This document shows positions 13,237 through 21,092 of a stretch of DNA of 27,665 nucleotides, piece after piece (position 1 is the stretch's first letter; the number at the start of each line of letters is the position of its first letter). Made by a program: the position numbers and the translations under genes. Where the stretch lies: the NCBI GenBank assembly GCA_900543975.1, contig UQTI01000039.1:1-27665 (forward strand), read 5' to 3'. The DNA comes from an uncultured Prevotella sp. GTDB taxonomy: Bacteria; Bacteroidota; Bacteroidia; Bacteroidales; Bacteroidaceae. Under the pieces are notes generated by a model. That model did no database searches and was not told where the DNA came from. It worked only from the letters and a program-made list of their open reading frames with translations.

Positions 13237-15390
13237 ATGGAAATGAACGAAGAGGCGAAGCTCGCCCTACAGATTATAGAGACCACAGGCAGCAACCTTT
13301 TCCTTACGGGAAAGGCGGGAACAGGAAAGACCACTTTCCTGCGCGAACTGAAGCGCTCCACGTCAAAACGTAACGTGGTGCTCGCACCTACAGGCATTGC
13401 TGCCATCAATGCTGAGGGTGTGACCATACACTCGTTCTTCCAGTTGCCTTTCGCCCCCTATGTGCCTGACACGTCGGTGCTGCAGAGCGGCCGTTTTAAG
13501 TTTAGCAAGCAGAAGATAAAGATCATGCGCAGTCTTGACCTCATTGTTATCGATGAAATAAGTATGGTCAGGGCCGACCTGCTCGATGCCGTGGACAGCG
13601 TGTTGCGCCATTACCGCCGTTGCGACAAGCCGTTTGGCGGCGTGCAGCTTCTGCTCATTGGTGACCTCGGACAGCTGGCTCCTGTGGCAAAGGATGAGGA
13701 GTGGACCATGCTTTCGCAATATTATGAGACACCCTATTTCTTCAGTAGCCACGCCTTGCGACAGACCGACTACTCGGTGGTGGAACTCACACATGTGTAT
13801 CGTCAGAGCGACCGCGTGTTCATAGACCTTCTCAACAAGGTGCGTGACAACCAAGTCGATGCACAGGTGCTGAGCTTGCTTAACAGTAGATATGTGCCCA
13901 ACTTCAAGCCGCGCGAGGAGGAGGGCTACATTCGTCTTACAACCCACAATGCCATGGCGCAACAGATAAACAACGCCGAGCTGGAGAAGTTGCCGGGACA
14001 GACATACATGTTTAAGGCTGTGGTGGAGGGCAAGTTTCCTGAGCTTTCTTTTCCCACCGACGAGGTGCTGGAGCTGAAGAAAGATGCGCAGGTGATGTTT
14101 GTGAAGAACGATTCGTCGCCAGAGAAACGCTATTATAACGGCATGATCGGGCGTGTCACCGCCATCAACGAGCGGGGCTTCGTGGTGCAACCGAAGGGCA
14201 CGAACGAGGCCATTGAGGTGGCGCCAGAAGAATGGGAGAACAACCGCTATGAGCTTGACGAGCAGACAAAAGAGATAAAGGAGGTGCGCGAGGGACTGTT
14301 CAGACAATATCCTATAAAGACGGCGTGGGCGATAACCATTCACAAGAGTCAGGGCCTCACGTTCAGTCATGCCATCATCGATGCCAGTCTGTCGTTCGCA
14401 CACGGCCAGACATACGTTGCGCTGAGCCGTTGCAAGACGCTCGACGGACTGGTGCTCAGTGCGCCCATCCCAGCCCATGCCATCATTCGCGATGCTTCTG
14501 TTGATGCGTTCAATTCTGCCGCCATGAATCGTCTGCCAAATAATGATGCTGTGGCGTCCATGCAGCGTGTCTACTTCCTGCAACAGGTGTCAGACCTATT
14601 CGGCTTTGTTGACGTGGCATCAGCGTTCTATTCGGCCATGCGCATTGTGAATGAGCATTTCGGACGGACGTTCCCCAAGCTGGCGCTCGAATATAAGGCG
14701 CGTAACGCGTTTCTTATAAAGGAGGTGATGGATGTGGCTAACACGTTTAAGCAGCAATATACGTCGATGATTGGGCAGGAGCCCGATTATGCCACAAACG
14801 CGCAGCTTCAAGAGCGCATAACCAAGGGTGCTGCCTATTTCTTGAAGAAGCTGAAGGAGGTGGAGGGTCTTGTGTCGGGAACAAGCTTACAGACCGACAA
14901 CAAAGAGGTGAAGAAACGTGCTGCCGACATTTTCAACACTCTTGTGGAGACGTTACAGTTTAAGCACCGTCTGCTGGCGTTTGTGCAGCAGAACGGGTTC
15001 TCTATTGCTTCTTATCTGCGCGCTAAGGCGCTTGCCGCCATTGATGAGGCTGACCGTGTGAAGGATGGCAAGGGACGACGTGCAGCTTCTGGAGCTTCGG
15101 GCTCAACGACCATGACACGCACGTCAATGACCACTCCTGCTGCACAGCTCACCGCCGACGACATCGTGAACAAGGACGTGTATGACCGTCTGAGACTGTG
15201 GCGCAAGGAACGGTCTGACGCAGAGGGCATTCCTGCCTACTGCATAATGCACACGAAGACGCTTGTAGAGATTGCGAACACGCTGCCAAGTACGCCTCGT
15301 GAGCTTGCTGCCATCAAAGGGTTTGGCAAGAACAAGACGCAGAAGTATGGTGTGGAGGTGCTGGAGATTGTGGGGAGGAGGAGGAAATAG
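13237..15390 (+). CDS. Pif1-like superfamily 1B DNA helicase with C-terminal HRDC domain
   Basis: 717 aa from the ATG at 13237. The open frame extends another 120 codons upstream, but that part overlaps the divergent HAD gene and both promoters, and looks unlike a protein domain. Helicase motifs: Walker A LTGKAGTGKTT (K31), motif Ia VLAPTGIAAINAEGVTIHSFF, Walker B DLIVIDEISMV (about 102-112), motif III LLLIGDLGQLAPV, motif IV VVELTHVYRQSD, and the UvrD_C_2-like end KTAWAITIHKSQGLTF with QTYVALSRCKTLDGL. An alpha-helical linker (about 440-610) and a low-complexity Ser/Thr/Ala stretch lead to an HRDC domain (about 647-712). Likely role: 5'-3' DNA unwinding in replication, recombination or repair. 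The HRDC end suggests structured-DNA substrates. Confidence 0.93.
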   Translation: MEMNEEAKLALQIIETTGSNLFLTGKAGTGKTTFLRELKRSTSKRNVVLAPTGIAAINAEGVTIHSFFQLPFAPYVPDTSVLQSGRFKFSKQKIKIMRSLDLIVIDEISMVRADLLDAVDSVLRHYRRCDKPFGGVQLLLIGDLGQLAPVAKDEEWTMLSQYYETPYFFSSHALRQTDYSVVELTHVYRQSDRVFIDLLNKVRDNQVDAQVLSLLNSRYVPNFKPREEEGYIRLTTHNAMAQQINNAELEKLPGQTYMFKAVVEGKFPELSFPTDEVLELKKDAQVMFVKNDSSPEKRYYNGMIGRVTAINERGFVVQPKGTNEAIEVAPEEWENNRYELDEQTKEIKEVREGLFRQYPIKTAWAITIHKSQGLTFSHAIIDASLSFAHGQTYVALSRCKTLDGLVLSAPIPAHAIIRDASVDAFNSAAMNRLPNNDAVASMQRVYFLQQVSDLFGFVDVASAFYSAMRIVNEHFGRTFPKLALEYKARNAFLIKEVMDVANTFKQQYTSMIGQEPDYATNAQLQERITKGAAYFLKKLKEVEGLVSGTSLQTDNKEVKKRAADIFNTLVETLQFKHRLLAFVQQNGFSIASYLRAKALAAIDEADRVKDGKGRRAASGASGSTTMTRTSMTTPAAQLTADDIVNKDVYDRLRLWRKERSDAEGIPAYCIMHTKTLVEIANTLPSTPRELAAIKGFGKNKTQKYGVEVLEIVGRRRK

Positions 15391-15524
15391 CCCATCCCCC
15401 TGGCCCCAAGCCCCTCCCTCTCGCCGCGCGGAGCGCGGCTCACCCCTCCCCTTATGGAGGGGAGTGAAATGCTTTTCTAATATTGTCCCTCTCCATATCT
15501 TCTTTTCTGGAGAGGGGAGCAAAA

Positions 15525-15602
15525 GCTATTGAATTCTTCACTTTTCACTCTTCACTCTTCATTCTTCACTCTTCATTCTTCATTCTTCATTCTTCACTCT
15601 TC
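15525..15602. repeat. TTCACTC/TTCATTC tandem repeat, second copy
   Basis: GCTATTGAATTCTTCACT is followed by about eight degenerate units TTCACTC, TTCATTC and CTTCACT. The head and unit are shared with 3170-3230 between yhhQ and queF. It has strand asymmetry: pyrimidines on the plus strand and purines (GAAGAGTGAA) on the minus strand. Confidence 0.75.
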
Positions 15603-15685
15603 CCTTTTCCCTTCCCAAGGCGTCAGCTTTTTTTACCTTTTTACTTTTTTACCTTTAAAACCTCTTCTGTTTCTCACTTTTTTAT

Positions 15686-15693
15686 TATTTTTG
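15686..15693 (+). promoter_or_regulatory. Putative -7 element of the COG0523 GTPase gene
   Basis: TATTTTTG fits TAnnTTTG; no convincing -33 TTTG lies at the right distance. The leader of about 58 nt contains a small GCGTGT/ACATGC hairpin and, unusually for this window, a purine-rich AAGGAGAG about 10 nt before the ATG that could act as a true Shine-Dalgarno site. Confidence 0.55.
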
Positions 15694-15758
15694 CACGGAT
15701 TATAAAAACGATGCGTGTTTAGACATGCGAGACAAAAAAAATAAGGAGAGACAAAACA

Positions 15759-17045
15759 ATGGACATGATGAAAGATGTTCCCGTTTTGCTGCTTACGGGT
15801 TATTTAGGCAGCGGCAAGACAACATTGCTCAACCGCATTCTCACAAACGAGAAAGGCATTAAGTTTGCCGTCATTGTGAACGACATAGGAGAGGTTAATA
15901 TCGATGCAGACCTCATTCAGCAAGGTGGCGTCGTGAACCAGAAGGACGATAGCCTTGTGGCTTTGCAGAACGGATGTATCTGCTGCACACTGAAGATGGA
16001 TCTTGTGGAGCAACTTCACGATATCGTTGCCATGAAACGTTTCGATTATATCGTTATCGAGGCGAGCGGCATCTGTGAGCCTGCACCTATAGCACAGACC
16101 ATCTGCTCGTTCCCGACGCTCGGTCCGCAATATATAAAAGACGGCGTGCCTCGTCTCGACAGTATCGTGACGGTTGTTGACGCCCTTCGCATGCGCGACG
16201 AGTTTGAGGGCGGCGATGCTCTCACAAAGAAAAATATTGATGAGGAGGACATTGAGAACCTCGTCATACAGCAAATAGAGTTTTGTAACACCATCCTGCT
16301 GAACAAAGCATCGGAGGTGAGCGCTGACGAACTGCTGCATGTGCGCAAGATCATTCGCGCTATCCAGCCTAAAGCAGAGATTATCTCTTGCGACTATGGA
16401 AACGTAGACCTCGAGCGTCTGCTCAACACCCATAAGTTTGTTTTTAACGAGGTGGCCACATCGGCAGCATGGATAGAAGAGCTGGAGAAACCTCATGAGG
16501 AGCATGAGGAGCATGAGGAGCACGAACATGAGCATGAGCATGAACACGAACATGAGCATGAGCATGAACACGAGCATGAGCATGAGCACGAGCACGAGCA
16601 TGAGCACGACGACCATTGTTGTCATCACCACCATCATCATCACGACCATGAGGGTGGCGAGGTTGAAGAATATGGCATTGGCACGTTTGTCTATTGCCGT
16701 CGCCGTCCGTTCGACATGAACTATTTTGACGATTTCGTGGCACGCAAATGGCCAAAAGGTGTCATTCGTTGCAAGGGCTTGTGCTGGTTTAAGGATGATC
16801 CTGACAATTGCTTCCTCTTTGAGCAGGCAGGCAATCAGAAGGGTCTGAAGAGTGCGGGCATGTGGTATGCCACGATGCCTGCTGACGAGCTGCGCGACTT
16901 TAAGAAGCAGAACCCTGCCCTTGAGGCCGACTGGGATGAGCGTTATGGCGACCGAGTGCAGAAGCTTGTGTTCATTGGTCAGCACCTTGATCGTAAGGCC
17001 ATCACCGATGCGCTCGACTTCTGTCTTACCGATGCTGACGTGTAA
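15759..17045 (+). CDS. COG0523 (CobW/YjiA/ZigA-like) GTPase, putative zinc metallochaperone
   Basis: 428 aa. The G3E GTPase domain (1-230) has Walker A GYLGSGKTTLLNRIL (14-28), the metal-binding C73-I-C75-C76 motif (GCICC) typical of COG0523 metallochaperones, Switch II/Walker B IVIEASGICEP, and LLNKASEV as the guanine-recognition (NKxD-like) site, here with S in place of D or with a shifted position. Residues about 246-298 are a His/Glu run with some 27 histidines, ending in a CC-H7 cluster, probably a metal buffer. The CobW_C domain follows (about 305-425: FVYCRRRPFDMNYF, IRCKGLCWF, RKAITDALDFCL). It probably delivers or stores Zn2+, possibly Ni2+ or Co2+. A second ATG three codons in is a possible alternative start. 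It is followed 13 nt later by the PagL-like gene. Confidence 0.92.
   Translation: MDMMKDVPVLLLTGYLGSGKTTLLNRILTNEKGIKFAVIVNDIGEVNIDADLIQQGGVVNQKDDSLVALQNGCICCTLKMDLVEQLHDIVAMKRFDYIVIEASGICEPAPIAQTICSFPTLGPQYIKDGVPRLDSIVTVVDALRMRDEFEGGDALTKKNIDEEDIENLVIQQIEFCNTILLNKASEVSADELLHVRKIIRAIQPKAEIISCDYGNVDLERLLNTHKFVFNEVATSAAWIEELEKPHEEHEEHEEHEHEHEHEHEHEHEHEHEHEHEHEHEHEHDDHCCHHHHHHHDHEGGEVEEYGIGTFVYCRRRPFDMNYFDDFVARKWPKGVIRCKGLCWFKDDPDNCFLFEQAGNQKGLKSAGMWYATMPADELRDFKKQNPALEADWDERYGDRVQKLVFIGQHLDRKAITDALDFCLTDADV
16493..16662 (+). repeat. In-frame His-Glu codon repeat
   Basis: CATGAG/CACGAA hexamers encode His-Glu pairs, preceded by three His-Glu-Glu triplets and followed by a Cys-Cys and seven-His cluster. 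The mixed use of CAT/CAC and GAG/GAA shows the array is not a fresh, perfect expansion. It lies between the GTPase and CobW_C domains. Confidence 0.9.
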
Positions 17046-17058
17046 CCTACGCATCTTT

Positions 17059-18234
17059 ATGAACAAGCTACGCAACATTGCTTTTACGCTGTCCCTCCTC
17101 ACCGTTGCTCCTGCCGCTGCGCAGGAGCTCGACTCGGTGTGGGTGGACAGCGTCAGCACGGTAGCGCATCGCATAGCCTTCGATGCCGTGCCATCCACCA
17201 TCTTCCATACCAACGAGTTTTTGCGTGGAGGCAATGACGAGACGCGCACGATGAATCATGACATGACCTTCACGCTGAAATATGCATTCATGAATCGTGA
17301 CGAGGTGCGCCCTGGATCCATCCATCACGGTGCATACCAAGGCGTGGGCGTGGCAAGGCACGAGTTTAACCGCTGGCTCTCAAACCCCATCTCTGTGTTC
17401 TTGTTTCAGGGAGCGCCCGTCGTGAACCTGTCGAGGAGACTGTCGCTCAACTATGAGTGGAACCTCGGCATGGCGTTTGGATGGAACGCTTTTGATGAAG
17501 AGACAAACCCCGAGAATAAGGTCATAGGCTCTAAGATAACGGCCTATCTCGATGTCGACTTTTATATAAGGTGGATGCTCTCGCGGTATCTCGACTTTAA
17601 TGCCGGCGTGTCGTTGAGCCATTTCTCCAACGGCAACACGGCATACCCAAACATGGGCTTGAACACGGGCGGCATACGCTTGGGACTGGCCTATTATGTG
17701 AACCGTGAGCTGCCGCCAGCGCAAAAGGTGCAGCGAGAGAAAGCCCCTGCTTGTCGCGGCTTATACACCGATGTGGTGCTCTATGGCGCATGGAAGCATG
17801 GCGTCTATTATTTTGATGGCGACAGCTATCTGGTGCCTGGCGTGCATGCCGTGATGGGCTTTAATGTAAACCCCATGTATCGCTTCAATCCGTGGCTCAG
17901 CCTCGGCGCCTCGCTCGATGGCGTGTATGACCGTTCGGCAGGACGGCAGGAGGACGACTTGTCTGAGGACAATGTGAAGCATAAGTTTTCGCGACAGGCG
18001 GCCTTGGGTCTGTCTGCACGCGGCGAGTTTGCCATGCCTTATTTCAGCATCAACTTTGGCGTGGGAACATACCTGCTTGGCAACCGCAACGACTTTCGTG
18101 GCGTGTATGAGGTGCTTGCGCTGAAGATACATGTCACCCGATGCGCCATGTTACACATAGGCTACAGTCTTGTCGACTTTAAGACGCCCAACAACCTGAT
18201 GCTTGGCATCGGTTGGCGCTTTATGAACCATTGA
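17059..18234 (+). CDS. Outer-membrane acyloxyacyl hydrolase-like protein (PagL family)
   Basis: 391 aa. The N-terminus MNKLRNIAFTLSLLTVAPAAAQ is a signal peptide, which fixes the start at 17059; the frame is open further upstream but overlaps the GTPase gene. The rest alternates beta-strand segments of a small barrel and ends in a terminal aromatic strand (IGWRFMNH), as for outer-membrane proteins. The central segment LSHFSNGNTAYPNMGLN matches PagL lipid A 3-O-deacylases: H188 and S190 line up with the catalytic His and Ser. The PagL glutamate position, 12 residues after Ser, is N202 here. It probably removes an acyl chain from lipid A or a related lipid, but the altered third residue leaves activity open. 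It lies in an operon with the COG0523 GTPase (13-nt gap). Confidence 0.86.
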   Translation: MNKLRNIAFTLSLLTVAPAAAQELDSVWVDSVSTVAHRIAFDAVPSTIFHTNEFLRGGNDETRTMNHDMTFTLKYAFMNRDEVRPGSIHHGAYQGVGVARHEFNRWLSNPISVFLFQGAPVVNLSRRLSLNYEWNLGMAFGWNAFDEETNPENKVIGSKITAYLDVDFYIRWMLSRYLDFNAGVSLSHFSNGNTAYPNMGLNTGGIRLGLAYYVNRELPPAQKVQREKAPACRGLYTDVVLYGAWKHGVYYFDGDSYLVPGVHAVMGFNVNPMYRFNPWLSLGASLDGVYDRSAGRQEDDLSEDNVKHKFSRQAALGLSARGEFAMPYFSINFGVGTYLLGNRNDFRGVYEVLALKIHVTRCAMLHIGYSLVDFKTPNNLMLGIGWRFMNH

Positions 18235-18268
18235 TAAAGCCTTGCCAATGTTTATTATCCTTAAAAAA

Positions 18269-18300
18269 CTTGCTTATGTCAGCATAATGTGATATATTTG
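18269..18300 (+). promoter_or_regulatory. Promoter of the DUF1573-ispH operon
   Basis: CTTG (18269-18272), 20 bp, then TATATTTG (18293-18300). It has a good -7 and an acceptable -33. The leader to the ATG at 18346 is about 39 nt. Confidence 0.7.
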
Positions 18301-18345
18301 CATAACGTTAGTTTTGAGAATGTAATAATTAAAAACAAGGATAAG

Positions 18346-19416
18346 ATGAAAACAATCAAGATATTATTGGCATCGCTCATGTTTGTGCCTGCCGCTCTTT
18401 GGGCGCAGAACCTGAAGGTCGCAAACACCACAATCGACTGTGGACAGGTGGCTTACCAGTCGTCAACCACTGCCGACTTTGAGATCACCAACAAGAGTGG
18501 TAAGAGCGTTGTTATAAAGAACGTGAAGAAGAGCTGCGGCTGTACAGAGGTTGAATATCCCACCGACCCAATAGTGGATGGAGAGACCTTTGCCGTGAAG
18601 GTGACCTATGACGGCATGACCATGGGACATTTCAATAAGTTTGTGGCGCTCTACACCGATGGCGATGACGAGCCGTTGGAGCTGCGCATGAAAGGTGTGG
18701 TTGTTGACGAGGTGGTCGACTTTGCCGGTTCGTTCCCGTTCATGCTTGGAACCATAGCCGCCGATCTCAACGACATTGAGTTTGACGATGTTAACCGTGG
18801 CGACACGCCGCGTCAGAAAATACATATACACAACACCACCGACAAGCCCATCGTGCCTCAGGTGATGCATCTGCCCAAGTTTTTGAGTGCCGAGGTCGCA
18901 CCTACGAAGCTCCTGCCAGGACGTAGCGGTGTGGTTACGCTAACGCTCAACTCGAAGCTGTTGCCCGATATGGGTCTGAACCAGACAAGCGTGTTCCTCG
19001 GTGCCTTCCCCGGCGACAAGGTGGGCAGTGAGAAGGAGATAACGGTGTCGGCGGTGCTGCTGCCCAACTTTGAGAAACTCTCGGCTTATCAGCTTGCGCG
19101 TGCAGCAAAGATCGAGCTGTCTGACACAGAGGTCAACCTGCCCGCTTTCGGCACGAAGAAGAAGCTGAAGGCAACCATCGTGATCAAGAACGTGGGACGC
19201 TCAACGCTCGACATACGCAACCTGCGCATGTTCACATCGGCGCTTCAGGTGTCGCTCAACAAGTCGCACATAGAACCGGGAGCAGAGGCAAAACTTAAGA
19301 TAACGGTGTTGGCCGACAAGCTCAAGACCGCACGCTCCAAACCGCGTGTGCTCATGATCACCAACGACCCGGACAACGCGAAGGTGACGATTGATGTGAA
19401 TGTTGCCCGCCAATAA
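18346..19416 (+). CDS. Secreted DUF1573 protein with several Ig-like domains
   Basis: 356 aa from the ATG at 18346, chosen because it begins the signal peptide MKTIKILLASLMFVPAALWAQ; an ATG at 18289 lies at the promoter. The first domain (about 22-130) is DUF1573 with the signature KNVKKSCGCTEVEYP and the GHFNKFVALYTDG strand. It is followed by two more beta-sandwich modules (about 135-235 and 245-356; NTTDKPIVPQV, NVGRSTLDIRNLRMF, PRVLMITNDPDNAKV). The family is abundant in Bacteroidetes envelopes and of unknown function; the fold suggests protein or surface binding, and the Cys pair may bind metal or form a disulfide. The stop is 10 nt before ispH, so the two are co-transcribed. Confidence 0.88.
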   Translation: MKTIKILLASLMFVPAALWAQNLKVANTTIDCGQVAYQSSTTADFEITNKSGKSVVIKNVKKSCGCTEVEYPTDPIVDGETFAVKVTYDGMTMGHFNKFVALYTDGDDEPLELRMKGVVVDEVVDFAGSFPFMLGTIAADLNDIEFDDVNRGDTPRQKIHIHNTTDKPIVPQVMHLPKFLSAEVAPTKLLPGRSGVVTLTLNSKLLPDMGLNQTSVFLGAFPGDKVGSEKEITVSAVLLPNFEKLSAYQLARAAKIELSDTEVNLPAFGTKKKLKATIVIKNVGRSTLDIRNLRMFTSALQVSLNKSHIEPGAEAKLKITVLADKLKTARSKPRVLMITNDPDNAKVTIDVNVARQ

Positions 19417-19426
19417 CAAGACCATT

Positions 19427-20290
19427 ATGCTTCAGATAGAAATAGACAACGGCAGCGGCTTCTGCTTTGGCGTGACCACTGCTATAAAGAAGGCTGAGGA
19501 AGAGCTTGCCAACGGTAGCACGCTCTATTGTCTTGGCGATATCGTGCACAACGGCATGGAGGTGGAACGCCTGCATGCCAACGGGCTGGTGACCATCAAC
19601 CATGACGACATGGACAAGCTACGCGATGTGAAGGTGTTGCTGCGTGCTCACGGTGAGCCGCCCGAAACATACGCTTTGGCAGAAAGAAACAACATCGACA
19701 TCATCGATGCTACCTGTCCGGTGGTGCTGCAACTGCAGCGTCGGATCAAGCGACAGTTTGATGCTAACCCCGAAGCGCAGATTGTGATTTTTGGAAAGAA
19801 CGGTCATGCCGAGGTGCTCGGACTTGTCGGTCAGACCCAAGGTCGGGCTGTTGTGGTGGAGAACGTGGAGGATGTGCAGCAGAAGCTCAACTTCGAGCGC
19901 GACATTTACCTCTACTCGCAGACCACAAAAAGCTTGGACGGTTTTCACCGCGTGATCGACTACATTCAGGAGCATATCGCTCCCACAGCCACGTTCCGCA
20001 GCTTCGACACCATCTGCCGTCAGGTGGCCAACCGCATGCCTAACATCGGAGCGTTTGCCTCACGTCATGACCTCATATTGTTTGTGTGCGGCCGCAAGAG
20101 CAGCAACGGAAAGGTGCTGTTCAACGAATGTCGCAGGGTGAACCCCAACAGTAGGCTTATAGAGCAGCCCGGCGAGATAGACCTCGCATGGGTCAATGGC
20201 TTGAAGACAGTGGGCATCTGCGGTGCCACCAGCACACCCAAATGGCTCATGGAGCAGTGTCGCGATTATATTCTTGACAACTTGAAATAG
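19427..20290 (+). CDS. ispH: 4-hydroxy-3-methylbut-2-enyl diphosphate reductase
   Basis: 287 aa. It is the last enzyme of the MEP isoprenoid pathway, an iron-sulfur protein that converts HMBPP to IPP and DMAPP. All marker residues are present: three cluster cysteines in SGFCFGV, DATCPVV and DTICRQV; substrate histidines in DIVHNGMEV, LRAHGEPP and GKNGHAEV (with the catalytic Glu); QTT; the CGRKSSNGKVLF segment; and the terminal GATSTPKW. The start at 19427 (MLQIEIDNGSGFCFG) matches the family. The ATG at 19400 would overlap the upstream gene by 17 nt and adds only nine unconserved residues. Product supply for undecaprenyl phosphate links it to murF-alr nearby. Confidence 0.96.
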   Translation: MLQIEIDNGSGFCFGVTTAIKKAEEELANGSTLYCLGDIVHNGMEVERLHANGLVTINHDDMDKLRDVKVLLRAHGEPPETYALAERNNIDIIDATCPVVLQLQRRIKRQFDANPEAQIVIFGKNGHAEVLGLVGQTQGRAVVVENVEDVQQKLNFERDIYLYSQTTKSLDGFHRVIDYIQEHIAPTATFRSFDTICRQVANRMPNIGAFASRHDLILFVCGRKSSNGKVLFNECRRVNPNSRLIEQPGEIDLAWVNGLKTVGICGATSTPKWLMEQCRDYILDNLK

Positions 20291-20320
20291 AGACACTGAG
20301 ATAGAAAACTTATTGTGATA

Positions 20321-20370
20321 AAAAAGGCGGACATAAGCAAAACGATGTTGCTTATGTCCGCCTTAACTTT
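20321..20370. terminator. Bidirectional terminator between ispH and yggS
   Basis: A perfect 17-bp stem (20324-20340 with 20348-20364; AAGGCGGACATAAGCAA arm) has a 7-nt loop. On the minus strand it is followed by TTTTTTATCAC, and on the plus strand by AACTTTTATAGG. It separates two convergent genes; the minus-strand T-tract is the better one. Confidence 0.9.
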
Positions 20371-20388
20371 TATAGGCAAAACAGAGGG

Positions 20389-21069
20389 TCAGTACACTCT
20401 TTCGCCAAAGATGGCTGTTCCCACACGCACGATGTTAGACCCACACTCGATGGCAATCTTATAGTCGTGACTCATGCCCCAGCTGCGCTGTGAGAAGGTA
20501 GGGTCGGAGGCGAAGAAACGGGCCTTCACCGTGTCGAAGAGTTGCTTGCCCTCGCTGAACTCGCGGCGTATCTGCTCCTCGTCGTCGGTGTTGGAGGCCA
20601 TCATCATAAGACCACTGATGTGAACGTTCTTAAGTTCGCGCCATTCGCCGCCCTCCAACAGAGCCATGAGGTCGTTAGGAGAGAGACCATACTTGGTCGC
20701 CTCTTGCGCTATGTGCAGCTCCAGCAACACGTTGATCATGCGGTCATGAGCAGCTGCCTGCTTGTTTATCTCACGCAGCAGTTTTAGTGAGTCCACCGCC
20801 TCAATCATGTGAATATACGGAGCGATGTATTTCACCTTGTTTGTTTGCAGATGTCCTATGAAGTGCCACTCAATGTCGTTGGGCAGCTCCTCCACCTTTT
20901 TTGCCAGTTCCTGCTCGCGGCTCTCGCCGAAGACACGCTGTCCGGCGTTGTAGGCCTCGCGTATGTACTCGGCAGGATGAAACTTGCTCACCGCCACCAG
21001 TCGCACGCTCTCAGGAAGCGAGTTGCGCACGGCTTGCAGGTTGGCGGCAACGTCACTCAATGTGCTCAT
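20389..21069 (-). CDS. yggS: YggS/PLPBP family pyridoxal phosphate homeostasis protein
   Basis: 226 aa, single TIM-barrel domain of the alanine-racemase N-terminal type without a racemase C-domain. The PLP lysine is K29 in RLVAVSKFHP. Other family blocks are VFGESREQEL, IEWHFIGHLQTNKVKYI, HISGLMMMAS, the SWGMSHDYKIAIECGSNIVRVGTAIFG end with the phosphate-binding Ser and Gly residues, and the final FGER. Its role is control of the free PLP pool rather than catalysis. It is the second gene of an operon with the DUF4494 gene (23-nt gap) and ends at a strong shared terminator. Confidence 0.95.
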   Translation of the reverse strand: MSTLSDVAANLQAVRNSLPESVRLVAVSKFHPAEYIREAYNAGQRVFGESREQELAKKVEELPNDIEWHFIGHLQTNKVKYIAPYIHMIEAVDSLKLLREINKQAAAHDRMINVLLELHIAQEATKYGLSPNDLMALLEGGEWRELKNVHISGLMMMASNTDDEEQIRREFSEGKQLFDTVKARFFASDPTFSQRSWGMSHDYKIAIECGSNIVRVGTAIFGERVY

Positions 21070-21092
21070 TCTTTTGTCCTCCTGTGTTGGTT

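Larger units (their letters stand above)
15391..15758 (+). other. Intergenic region with three hairpins and a pyrimidine repeat
   Basis: 368 bp with no gene. After the helicase stop three perfect hairpins follow in series: GCCGCGC/GCGCGGC (15423-15439), CCCCTCC/GGAGGGG (15443-15462) and CCCTCTCCA/TGGAGAGGG (15487-15516). None has a strong T-tract, so termination is plausible but weak. Then comes the CTATTGAATTCTTCACT-headed repeat (15525-15602), and last the promoter region of the next gene. Confidence 0.75.

Noticed and set aside
13363..14583. 406-codon minus-strand frame
   Set aside because: Shadow of the helicase gene, whose motifs are unmistakable on the plus strand.
15804..17249. Long minus-strand open frame (481 codons) opposite the GTPase gene
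   Set aside because: It is antisense to a clear COG0523 gene; its Met/Val/Leu run is just the reverse of the His-Glu codon repeat.
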